DNA of 64,000 nucleotides from Lophium mytilinum (taxonomy: Eukaryota; Ascomycota; Dothideomycetes; Mytilinidiales; Mytilinidiaceae). The position numbers and the translations under genes are program-made. Within the stretch, counting starts at the first letter, position 1; every line of letters begins with the position of its first letter. Of the stretch, positions 51,141-61,314 are shown in pieces. The stretch is taken from NCBI GenBank assembly GCA_010093605.1, contig MU004203.1, positions 202,391 through 266,390 of the forward strand. The letters are read 5' to 3'. A model generated the notes under the pieces. The model was not told the origin of the DNA, ran no database searches, and saw nothing but the letters and a program-made list of their open reading frames with translations.

Positions 51141-54100
51141 AATGAATTGGAGGCGATTAAAAGAATGTAGACCAATTAAGATAGATCAAATAAAAAACTA
51201 AACCACAGTAAACGAGTGTAGGGCTTCACAAGGGAAGAATCAACATGTGCAGAGACAATGAGCAGGAATGCGCAGGTTTTAAGAGAGAGCTTGATTATCA
51301 CCGGATCGGCAGTGCTGGCACTGTCCACATTTCTGAATCAGCCCGTATTCTGGTTCCTGCATTAGCCCAGTCAAGGCAGCCTGCGTAAGGCAGGGCGCGG
51401 GTGGTAATGCCCTAGACGGATCCAGCGCACCGGCCGCTCGCAATTGGATGTTCCCCAGACAAAAGCGGGAGAGTTCTCGCGAGGGCGCGATGCTGCGCAG
51501 GACGCTGAAACGGTCGACGTGAGCATGCACCACTCGCTGACAGCCGGTTGACAGCGCCGAGAATGTTGGCGTCAACACACTCGTAAAGGGGCGGTGGGAA
51601 ATTTGGCTGGTAAGCCACCACCGTTGGATAGCCCGCTTCCATCCGATCTTGCGGGCGATCGGCTGAGCTGTGCGTCGTCTTTGGGTGACTGAAGCCTGGC
51701 CTGGAGACATGACCTTGACTCCTGCAGCCATGAGCCCGCAGATACTTTTGGGTGCAGAAGATTCTTGGAGACGCCGAGTCCCACGGTGACAGCCTCTCGT
51801 CACATTTCTCCTCTTACGCCTCACGCTGCCCTACTCGGAGCCCCTAGCAGCCGTAATGAGAACAATAGCGCTGGCATGACGGAGCGTGGGCCAGATGAGT
51901 GCATGCAGCAGAGCGAGTCGAGGGCGGGTCAGCGCTAAACAGGAGCGGCGCGAAAGTCCTCTTCAGACAGGGCAGACAGGGCTCGTCAGGAAAGGGAAAG
52001 CGATGTTTTGTCGTCTCGCGTCTGTGCCGTGAGGGGAGCCGGAGGGCCGTGCAGCGTGGTGTCGTGGGAGGCATGGGAGGGCGGCCGGTGTGTGAATAAG
52101 GTAGCCAAGCTTTGCAGCACGGGCCGTGATGGGAGACGGCACGCTCAGGGGCACACCCGCTTTAGGGGCCCATCCCTCGGCCTTGCATGCCGCCATGCCC
52201 CCTTCGTCCTCGCAACACGATCGCTAAACCGCTGTCTGCATCCTCCCGGGCAGATTAGTGGGAGGGTAATCGCTGAGCCCTACGGTGCAGATGCTGGCAA
52301 TGCATCTGACAGGAACCGAAGCGCTGAGCCCAAGACGCCTTTGCTGTGTCGTTGACTCCCAGGCTGTGGAGCTCTGGGGAATTGTCACGTTCAACTAACT
52401 CAGCCACATCGTGATGGCTGAATCTTCGCCGTGTGGCGGAATGGGGTAGCGTGAAGCCACGGAAAAGCCTCGGAGGCATTCTTGACATCAAAGGCACCGT
52501 CAGAGACAACCGCTTGGCGCTAACAACACCGGCGAAAGTCAACAGCGCTCCAAGAGATGGCTCATCTTCTCCTGAATCTGGGCTGGATAGCAGGATTGAC
52601 GGTGTGTCAGGCGATACGAAGTTGCAGCAGACTGGGCAGCGGAGAGAGTGGTGCGATGATGGGGGCCTTAACACGGCCGCTGGAATTCCGAATTCCTGGA
52701 GGACCCTCAGGAGCCTCCTCCACTCAGCGATCGAGGGGTGGATTCTTTGCGCGCGACAAAAGGCTCGCACTAACAGGCCACCTTTGGGGGCCATCTGCAC
52801 AGATCCCCTGGCACGCCTAGCAAATTTCAGCCTCGTGGCGCTAGGTCGTCCATGGTATGCACCCCTAACCACATCTAGAAATCGCTCTTCACTGATCTCA
52901 CGCTTGGGAGGTCTACGTAATGATGTCCACCGAGATCTGCCGTCGATACTTTTAAATAGCGCGAGGATGTGGGCAAGGTCTGGATCGTGACTTTAATTAG
53001 TGGTCTCAGGCATTTGTCAGTGTCTGCGCAAGAAGAAGGAGGAAACGGTATGAAGGTAACTATGCAAACATTCCTTTTGCCAAGCACAAGAAATATACGA
53101 GGAGTGCTTTCACCATTCTGAGAGGGCGTGCGCCGGATCGACCAATCAGTCCCGACAAACATAAGCCAACGATCCCAGCCGCCAGGCGCCCGTCAGCCGT
53201 CACTCGTTACCCATGCACGTTGCCGAATCCCCGCTGACAGCACTGTCGCACGCCTGGTGCCTGGAACCGAGCCCATACACCAAGCCACCGGTGTCATGCT
53301 CCGAAAAGAATGATTTGTTGCAATACTCAATAGTTTCTCCGCGCATCAGCATGCTTGAATAATGCAAAGGGGACGCCCGACACATTCCCCACACTGACTT
53401 CACAGTGAATCGACAGCCGAGTCGCTGCTGCCAATACTCCAACTCATTTTTTTTTTCAATCCCAGGAATCACGCTTCTGATAATACCAGACTCTCATATT
53501 CGCGTCCATTCTTCTTGTCATCAGGCTTGTTTTCTTAAGGTTTGCTGATTGAGCAAAGAATCCTTGATGCTGGATTGTCTACAGTCAACTTTCCTTTTTC
53601 AAACCCTTTTAACTGGTTGCTCGAAACGTCTCTTGCCCTCAAGTCGCCAACTCTAGAGCACGTTACCGTCCTCTTGGACTGGATCCACACTGATAGCTTC
53701 CTCATCGGAAGGGGAGTTGTTATCCAATTGCTTTGGATTCTCCTTATCGAGTTATTACTGAAGCGGCGACTCGAAAGGCCTTTTGCAATCGCTGGACTCA
53801 AGCTCCTCGAAATAGATCAGAGTCGATGCTTCCGCTTAAAGACAGACACGAGTATACTCCTCAAGCGACCTCCAGAAGCGTTGCATATTTGACTGGTCTT
53901 CGATATCGCACAGAGCAGAACTGTCAAAGAAAACTGAGAAACCGTACTCAGATGAAAGTCTCAATGACAGCATCGATATTGCCTTTTTGAACGGACCTTT
54001 TCCGACACGTAGTTACTTATGCCGCCTAGACGCTATCCAACCATCTGGTATGTGAAATCCGTGAGTGTCGAAACGCGGCTCGATCCAATCCCAACCTTTG

Positions 54101-55119
54101 GAGATCCCATTAGCGGCATTGATTAAAGACGGAACCGCTATCAGACCAGGGGCTACAAGCGCAATGCATCGTCGAGATGAAGACTCCACTCAGTTGTGGA
54201 TTACAAACAATGGTCACGCAAAGAATAAAGGCGTGGAAAAAACTTGGATTGCCTCACTCGATTACCTTCCAATATGCGATCTTGCAATTTGAGCATCTTG
54301 TGTAGCTCTGGGCCGATCAGCTTCTTATTTACGCTTGGTCTTGTATAATTGAGTACCCTAAGACAGGTAAGGACAGCCTTCTCCAATGCTCGAAATGGTG
54401 CTCGCGAATGTCTCGATTTTGCCCACTACGCAGCAACGTCGCTCTTGAGCGCATGGTGGCAGAACTACAATATCAGCCATCTAAAAGGACCAATGATGTC
54501 TCATCGAGACTGTGAATAAGACGCTCTTAGTCAGTAGTAATACCATCACGCCATCGATGATGAACGACGACTTATATCGAAGTAGAAAACGCCGCAGACG
54601 CGCGAGATTGCCAGTTGAGGGCATTGTGATCTCAAGACGTGCGAATGATATCATAGACAGCCGTTTCTACACTTTCTTAGTAGGTACGGTTTCATATCGC
54701 GTTGGGCTTGTAGGGCGAAATGGTGCGAAAAGCGAAGTTGCACTGCCCCCCACTCGGCAAGCTGACCCCTGCCTTCTTTCCAGGTGTCACCGCCTCCTCA
54801 CCACTCATCTACTCCCGTCCTACACCAAAAGACGCAGCTAAAGGGCGGCGAGATGCAAAAGCGGAAATAGGTCGATCCTGATTATCTGACTAACACAGCC
54901 TCGTTCAACACACAACCTTTATTAACGAATCCCGCTACCATAAAGATACTTATACTCCTCTTCCTACAGCTGCTCCAGAACGATTCCACCTCGCATCTAG
55001 ATCCCGCCGTTCCCCTCAAAGACCCTCACCTCGCAAACTTATCTCGCCAATATCTCCACCTCTCCATCGCAACACAACACCCACATCACCCCCCCACAAA
55101 ACCGCCCCCAAACCCCACC
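51141..55119. other. 4-kb gene-poor stretch
   Basis: 51141-51300 is the oxidase promoter. 51300-52990 is GC-rich with overlapping open frames on both strands (for example 51279-51824 minus, 52255-52872 minus, 52433-52990 plus). None starts convincingly or shows a motif; such mutual openness is typical of GC-rich non-coding DNA. 53540-54500 holds short plus-strand frames with leucine-rich, ankyrin-flavoured stretches but many stops, possibly a long-dead gene. 54880-55119 is the C-rich leader of the next gene. Confidence 0.35.
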
Positions 55120-55458
55120 ATGCCCGCCCCCACCGTCCTCTCCGCCTTCATGTCCCTCACCCCCACCGAGCCCGTCCTCGTCTTCGCCTCCAACACCGAC
55201 GCCGAGACCTTCCAATCCCGCTGCCGCCAAGGCCGCATCCTGAGCGCCCAGTCCGGCCGCTGGGTCTACCTCCCGCTGCCCGCGGGGCTGCAGCGCGTGC
55301 GTACCGCGCGAGGCGGCGATGTGGCGTTTGAGTTTGACTCGAACCGGAATGCGGCTGCGTGGAATCTGAGTATTGGGGAGGTGGGCAAGATTTATGCGAG
55401 CTCGAAGGAGAAGCCTAGGTTTGATCAGGGGGTTTATTTGGGGAGGGTGTGGAAGTAG
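55120..55458 (+). CDS. Small hypothetical protein
   Basis: Single exon, 112 residues (MPAPTVLSAFMSLTPTEP). It has no signal peptide, membrane segment or known motif. A compact beta-rich fold is suggested by alternating hydrophobics (VLVFASNTDAETF, GRWVYLPLPAG, DVAFEFDSN). It has a C-rich leader, ATG in good context (CACCATGC), and the intragenic switch from C-ending to G-ending codons seen in neighbouring genuine genes, which supports it being real. Confidence 0.55.
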   Translation: MPAPTVLSAFMSLTPTEPVLVFASNTDAETFQSRCRQGRILSAQSGRWVYLPLPAGLQRVRTARGGDVAFEFDSNRNAAAWNLSIGEVGKIYASSKEKPRFDQGVYLGRVWK

Positions 55459-56648
55459 GGGAGGGCTTGTTTAGGAGGAACTGTATGTTCAATGGTCTTA
55501 AGTTGAGTGGGTGGTTAGGATTGCTTGGATGTTTTGAGGGGTGGTGACTATAAACCGATGTTTAACGCCGTCGGTACTTTACAATTCTATGAATATAAGG
55601 AAGATCAATCCTTGTTCTATACAATGAGTTAAACTCTTACGCTATACTCCCATTACTCCCATTACTCCCATTACTCCCATTACTCCCATTACTCCCATTA
55701 CTCCCATTACTCCCATTACTCCCATTACTCCCATTACTCCCATTACTCCCCTCTGCTCTGTTCTTTCTACCTTCTCCTGGTATGCACGCCAAGTACCCAG
55801 CCCAAAAGTAATTTCAGTGATCGATTTATATCATTCAACAGGATATAGAGGGATGATTAAGCGACCTATTAATCCTTTCAAGGTTATGAAGATAATCCGT
55901 ACTTATCACGTGCGTGTTAACGAAACAATTGGGTGGAAGGCGATCTCCGGCAGTTTGCGGGACCACAGAAACATCCCCGATCTGGATCATCGTGATTCGC
56001 AGTCGCGCATCAACATAGTACGGAGATCATGCAGATCAGATTTGTGTTCGGGCTCTCTGAAAAATATTCTCTGCCCACACGAAGTGGTAGCTATCCTAGA
56101 ACCATCGAGAGATACCGATCAAAATATGTACGAGCGGCCGGTCATAATCGCAGTTCCGATAAGTCAACACGTGTTCCGGCAAGTAACGAAAATGGAGCAA
56201 ACCCGAACGTTACTCTTACGAAATCGACATTTCGAGGAAACATCTCACCTATCAACTCTTTATTCATGCTTACCGATATAAATGCATTCTCAAATAGACC
56301 TCGCTAAAGATTTTCGGTGGAGTTTCCGCTGATCACTACCGAGTTTGAAGTGATGCATAGAAGGATTCAGCTCCATCGTCCGGTTTAAGAAAGCTTCCTA
56401 CCTATACGAGATTCGCGAAAGGGGTTCGTCCACTCACATGGCAGACAGTCTTCCAAAGCTAGTATGTCGCTCTGAAGTCCAAAGTTACGAAATATAGCAC
56501 ATGGAGGATTTCGTTACCTACACATGACATCTGCAGGGGATAATGTAGCAAAAACCTGCTGGTAAAGCCATACTCACTCGTTGGACCTGCTTCCTCTCCG
56601 TCGTCGAAACCCCACCATCGCTACTGCATTCCAGCGCTTTCTTATGCC
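55459..56648. other. Intergenic with a minisatellite
   Basis: 1.2 kb between two plus-strand genes. It contains the 9-bp minisatellite at 55651-55749. Frames at 55817-56307 lack motifs. The promoter of the cutinase-like gene is at the right end. A two-codon upstream frame (ATGCCATGA at 56644) overlaps the start codon at 56649. Confidence 0.4.
55651..55749. repeat. Minisatellite (CATTACTCC)x11
   Basis: Eleven perfect copies of the 9-bp unit CATTACTCC in tandem, preceded by a partial unit TATACTCC. Non-coding. Perfect identity implies recent slippage and likely length variation between strains. Confidence 0.95.
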
Positions 56649-57467
56649 ATGAAGTTCGCAGTTCTCTTTCTGTCTCTCCTTTCACTCACCACTGCACGAT
56701 ATCTCGGAGCCCGGACCAACAACACCATCCTTCCGACCGGTATCGAAGTTTTCCTGCCTTTACAGACAGTATGGAACGAGCTCATCGATGGTCCTTGCAA
56801 AAAGGTAACAATCATATTCGCACGCGGTGCTACGCAGCCAGGAAATGTAGGACTGCTTGTCGGGCCTTCTTTTCTTAATGCGATGGCTGCTGTAATCGGC
56901 GCTGCAAACATTGCCGTTCAAGGGGTAGATTACGCTGCCACAGACTTAGCCGCCTTGCTCGGAGGTTCAGAGTACGGCGCGGCGACGGTGGCTAGTCTTA
57001 CCGATCTAGCTGTTTCAAAGTGTCCGGATTCGCAGATTATATTATCCGGGTACAGGTATGTCTTTAATCAGACGACGATGTAGTTCCTAATGCCATTACC
57101 TTATAGCGAAAGAGCTGAGATCATTCATCGCGCCGGTCCGGATCTATGTAACGTAACCACAAGCATCAAAGCCGTCGTAAGCTCTCGGAATTCCTCACTT
57201 TGTAGTTGCTTCCGAGGCCTCCCCAATGCCGCTCGACTAATTCAACGATAGGTCGTCTTCGGTGATCTAATGAATGGACAACCTATCGCAAATATCCACG
57301 ATTCGCTAGTCAAATATTTTTGCGCCTGTAGCAATATCCTTTGCAGACAGCCCAGCAATTTGATGCCGGATGCTCATACTTCTTACGATGGTATTACACC
57401 TGAAGCAGCTGATTTTGTCAAGGAGAAACTAGCGATCCAAACCCGAGAGTGCCAAATCATCGCCTAG
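56649..57467 (+). CDS. Cutinase-like secreted protein, altered active site
   Basis: Exons 56649-57055, 57107-57176 and 57252-57467 (introns 51 and 75 bp; GTATGT...TATAG phase 2, GTAAGC...GATAG phase 0) give 230 residues. A signal peptide (MKFAVLFLSLLSLTTA) precedes the cutinase layout: CKKVTIIFARGATQPGNVG, QGVDYAATDLAALLGG, KCPDSQIILSGYS, VVFGDLMNGQP, VKYFCACSNILC and a late His in DAHTSYDG. The nucleophile motif, normally GYSQG, reads GYSER (Ser136 is rebuilt across intron 1). The acid position in the C-x4-[IL]-x-C loop, normally Asp, is Asn. Cutinases hydrolyse plant cutin and esters; this copy may be weak, specialised or non-catalytic. A tiny upstream frame overlaps the start. Confidence 0.8.
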
Positions 57468-58008
57468 CCGGGGTCTCTTATTTGTATCAAACATGTTCAA
57501 TTGGATAATCGCACAATCTAACGTTCTTTTGTGCTGGTAGAGATATTCTTCACAGCCATACGTTCCTTTATGGGATTTAACATCCTACTTTCTCTTAATC
57601 GGAGTTGGGCCTAGGTTTGATGAGGCGCTTAAAGGTGCTAAAGAGTGGCAGAATGGAAGCCATGCAGGCTTTTCATCGCCTTTCATCAAGGCCAGCCATC
57701 AGCGTAATGTCAAAACATTTCTGCTATTCGTTAAAGCTCCCATTTCCTTTCGAGTACTCCCAAATCGAAAAGACACAGCCCGTGTACTCACCGAATCCTC
57801 ATGTGTATCATTACTGCCTTCCGTAATCTTCACTACTACTTCAAAGACGCTAGTTCTGACACAAGGTCTTTCCAAACCCTTATACTCCGAGACAGCACAC
57901 TCACAGATCAGCAGCTAGGCCCACCATCACGACTCCCACCAGGTCGAAAGACTTCACTCCTCACCGACTTACCTCTCGCACATCAACAATCCCACCCTTC
58001 TTCGTCCA
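57468..58008. other. Intergenic between convergent genes
   Basis: 540 bp between the 3' ends of the cutinase-like gene and the secreted Cys-rich gene. Nothing recognised. Confidence 0.45.
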
Positions 58009-58942
58009 CTACGTATACTCCCACACCGCAAACCCTGCCTCCGGCGGCCCCACCAAGATATCCACCCCAAAACACCCCTCCTTCACCTCTGGACCAAGCT
58101 GCTGGAAGACCTCATACCCACTCCCCACCCCCGGTATCTCCCGCCCCGCCAAACACGCAACCCACCCCCACGGACTCCTCAGATTCACCAGCATCCCACC
58201 CTCATAGGCCTGAAACCCATCCACCTGACTCCCCGGCGGAATGTACGCTGAGTGCGCTTGCGTGAACCCCAGCGCGCCGCTGGGGTCGACGTACCAGCGC
58301 TGGCCGCCGGGGACGAGGACGTCCTGGGGTTAGGGTTAGCGAGTGCATCTCTTCATTCGCATCATATGACGTAGGGATAGGAAGGTGAAGGTTTGAGGGG
58401 ATGGGGGTGGGGGTCAGCGTACCAGGCTGTTGCTCGGGAAGATAACCGTCGTGGTGCTATTCGGACAGCTACGCACGACATCTTTCGGGCAGTACGTGCA
58501 CGTCTGGCTATAGTAGCCGGTGCTGAATTTCTGACTGCAGGCGCGAACGGGATAGCCGTCGAGGTCGGGGAGGGTGGGGTTGGAGATGGTTAGGGAGACG
58601 GGGGAGGTGATGATTGTGTTGAGGGCGAGGACGCCGTCGGTGCAGCTGGGTAGTGATGTGAGTCAGATCTACCATGGAGGTGAGGTGGGGGAAAGCGGAC
58701 GTACTGGTACATATGGGGAGAATAGCAGGCGCCGTTGCAGTAAGAGAGGGGGGAGCCGTTGGTGTAGGGGCAGAGGAAGGATGAGTACCAGCAGACGTAC
58801 TGGGGTGGTCAGTAGGATCGAGGTGGTGGAGGGAGGGACGTACTTTGGAGGGGTCGTAGTCCGTGGTGCCGCACACGCTTGCTGTTGAAGAGGTGATGAG
58901 GAGGGCTAGGATGACGGCCGGGAAGGAAAATATCGGAGCCAT
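58009..58942 (-). CDS. Secreted cysteine-containing protein, unknown family
   Basis: Four exons: 58942-58844, 58799-58705, 58645-58423 and 58323-58009. Introns are 44, 59 and 99 bp with donors GTACGT, GTACGT and GTACGC, acceptors CCCAG, CCCAG and CCCAG, phases 0, 2 and 0. They give 243 residues. A signal peptide (MAPIFSFPAVILALLITSSTA) is followed by a mature part with about ten cysteines, mainly in the first half (VCGTTD, YVCWYSSFLC, CNGAC, CTDG, TCTYC). A C-terminal half with PGGQRWYVDP, AHSAYIPPGSQ and a final VWEYT follows. The layout recalls small fungal secreted proteins of unknown role ending in a W-x-YT-like strand. I cannot name the family. It could be a cell-wall or effector-type protein. 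Confidence 0.75.
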
Positions 58943-59742
58943 GGTGAGCTTGGCAAGTTAAATGTCGTCGCCTGAGATGATGAGTCTTGTATCAGTCTCA
59001 TAGAATCGGAAGAGATAGCTGACAATATATAGAGGTTCTGAGACGCAGACGGAATCAATATATTATGCGCACAAGAAATACGAGATATGCTTCCCCGTTG
59101 AGACTTAAGTCACATCGTACCACGACACCATGATCCAAGAACCGATACACTAGCCATAGCGAGCATCTTGATCCCGCCGACGATCTTTGTACGAGCGGAA
59201 ATCGAGGGACAGTGTGCCTGCCAAGCAATTGTGCTAGTTTGTTCTGGTACCTGAAGTGCTGCGATTGCGGGGATTCCGTGGTACTTGTGACCGTTCCCCT
59301 CAGCTGTGCCACTCGATGGGCGAGCACCAACGGTTATAGGTACGCTTATGGTGGTCACGAAGGCTGCGTTAGATCTATCATGTATTGGTCCCTACCCCGA
59401 AGTGGCTAGTCTTCAAAGTCGAATGAGGTCGAATTGCGGAGAGGGAAAGGCAAAGCACTCAAGAAAACAATTTTTCGGTGTGTTCATGATCGTGGACATA
59501 ACGATTATGGATGAATGAAGAGTATACCAGGTTTTCAAAAACGTGATAGAAACGGAGCCAGGCACTTCGAATAGGGTGGCTTTCTAATTCTTTTCAGATC
59601 TACGTCATTCGTGCGTCCCCTCCAAAGCGAATTCGGACGAAACCCTCGTTGCACGGCCTGGGTACCGTACAGCTTTCGAACTTCCCACCCTGGTTGACAA
59701 ACCCGAGTTGACAGCAATGATCATTGGGACTGGTTCTCGGAC
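58943..59742. other. Intergenic, nothing recognised
   Basis: 800 bp between the promoter of the secreted protein gene and the 3' end of the membrane-protein gene. Overlapping short frames on both strands show no motif. Confidence 0.4.
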
Positions 59743-60534
59743 CTAGAACTTTGGCTTCGTATCCAGCTTTACACTCCCGGTGTCCGGAAACTGCTTGCTC
59801 ATGCTCCAAACCGCGGTAACCAGGAGGGACAAAGTCCCCAAAGCAGCCGGGTACGTAACCTGGTACCCCAGATCGGTGCTCAACGCCACCCACATCGGCC
59901 ACCCCGCGATACCATGAGCAATCGCAAAACTAGACGAAATCATCGGCAGAATCGCGATTCTCGCGGCGCCCTTAAGATGTGGGCTCATAACATGCACCAT
60001 CGACGCTCCCACCATTGGCGCAATGGCATTGATAGCCGGGAACCATAGCGGAAACCCGCCGATGGTGAAAGGCTGGTACCCGTAGTACGTGTACACGCCC
60101 ATGTACAAGGCGGGGTACTCGAGAATCAGATTCGAGATCCAGCTCCTCAACCACATGCCCCAGATATCGCGCTGCGTGGTACCGTTCTCTTCGAACATTG
60201 TCCAGAACCAGTAACCGATGCCGCCGACGTACCAACCGTAGGTAGTGGGCACGAAAAGCGGGATAGGGCGGTTCATCCATTCGAAGACGACCCAATTGCC
60301 TTCGCGGGGGAAGTAGCAGAAGCCGAGGACGTCGACGATCGGCTCGAAAGAGCTGGCGATGATGCCGCCGATCGAGAAAAGAAAGCAGGTAGGGTCGCCT
60401 TTGAACAGGTTGCGGAAAGCGATGAAGGCGAGATATATGAAGGGGATTTGGGTGAGGATGGTGAAGACGAGTTGTTCAGTGTGGGGCATCACCATGCCTT
60501 CTGGCGGCCGGCTGGTGGTTTCTGGGACAAACAT
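59743..60534 (-). CDS. Polytopic membrane protein, unknown function
   Basis: Single exon, 263 residues, start ATG at 60534. About seven hydrophobic segments, beginning with QLVFTILTQIPFIYLAFIAF. Polar loops carry conserved-looking motifs: FEPIVDVLGFCYFP, NWVVFEWMNRPIP, TYGWYVGGIGYW and RDIWGMWLRSWISNLILEYP. The size and topology match small seven-helix enzymes such as fungal membrane terpene cyclases and also some actinobacterial membrane proteins, but I do not see the diagnostic residues of either. Function stays open. No introns, which would also fit a transferred gene. Confidence 0.65.
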   Translation of the reverse strand: MFVPETTSRPPEGMVMPHTEQLVFTILTQIPFIYLAFIAFRNLFKGDPTCFLFSIGGIIASSFEPIVDVLGFCYFPREGNWVVFEWMNRPIPLFVPTTYGWYVGGIGYWFWTMFEENGTTQRDIWGMWLRSWISNLILEYPALYMGVYTYYGYQPFTIGGFPLWFPAINAIAPMVGASMVHVMSPHLKGAARIAILPMISSSFAIAHGIAGWPMWVALSTDLGYQVTYPAALGTLSLLVTAVWSMSKQFPDTGSVKLDTKPKF

Positions 60535-61314
60535 GATGCTGGAAGGTGCGATATATTAGACGGAGGAGGTATGAGAATTTGAAGAAGAGAAAGTGTTCGA
60601 GATATATGACCGTGGAAATCAACCTCGGTTACGATATACCTTACGAATAGCTCGGAGTGTTTCTCGCGCTTTGTAATTATGCAGGCAGTCGGCGTAGGTG
60701 TATGCTTCCGTCCTTTTCATCCAGATCCTGCAGAGTTCTGCATGTGAGATTGTGTCGATGGGCCGACTGCAATAGGTAAAAAGCCATGCGCTATTTGCTG
60801 CGTAGATTCCTTTTTTAGACGTTGGCAGTTTGATCTCCCGGAGCTCGCATACTCACCCTTCCGGACCAATGACAGACCTGTGGGAGGTGTTGTGCATTGT
60901 AGATACCAAGAAAATCCGGGGGGGCTGCATCTTAACGCTCCCGATATAGTGGGTCCGTGTATTTTGTCTAGCTTCACGGGGCATCCGACCCCATTTTCAC
61001 TAGCTACCGAATCAGGTCACCAAACGGATACCCAAAGACCAAAGCAAGAACCTGAGAGAAGGATGTATCCCGGCCTATATACCACTCATGTATAGCTGAT
61101 ACTGATGACAGCATTGCCTCACGCTGTTTGGGGAATCTTGCAAATCCTCCAGAAGATGCACACACGCCAGACTCCGGTGAAAACCCTAGACCCGCGAAAC
61201 TCATCTATCCAATGCCACAGATTATTTTCGTGAGAACACAATTGTGGCCGACAGTTGCGCAACAAGTTTGTGGCTACCCAGCCCTTGAACCGACATGAAA
61301 ACGCGCCAAGTCTT
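60535..61314. other. Intergenic, nothing recognised
   Basis: 780 bp containing the promoter of the 7TM gene and the 3' flank of the next gene. Short frames only. Confidence 0.4.

Noticed and set aside
51279-52990. Three overlapping GC-rich frames of 180-205 codons on both strands
   Set aside because: Mutually overlapping, weak starts, no domain; typical of GC-rich non-coding DNA.
53542-54500. Leucine-rich plus-strand frames that could be a decayed ankyrin gene
   Set aside because: No clear ankyrin consensus can be aligned and stops are frequent; only mentioned as a possibility.
55651-55749. Regular repeats considered as a CRISPR-like array
   Set aside because: Nine-bp units without spacers; a plain minisatellite in a eukaryotic genome.
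58326-58338. Two telomere-type TTAGGG units
   Set aside because: Only two units and inside an intron; not evidence for a telomere or interstitial telomere array.
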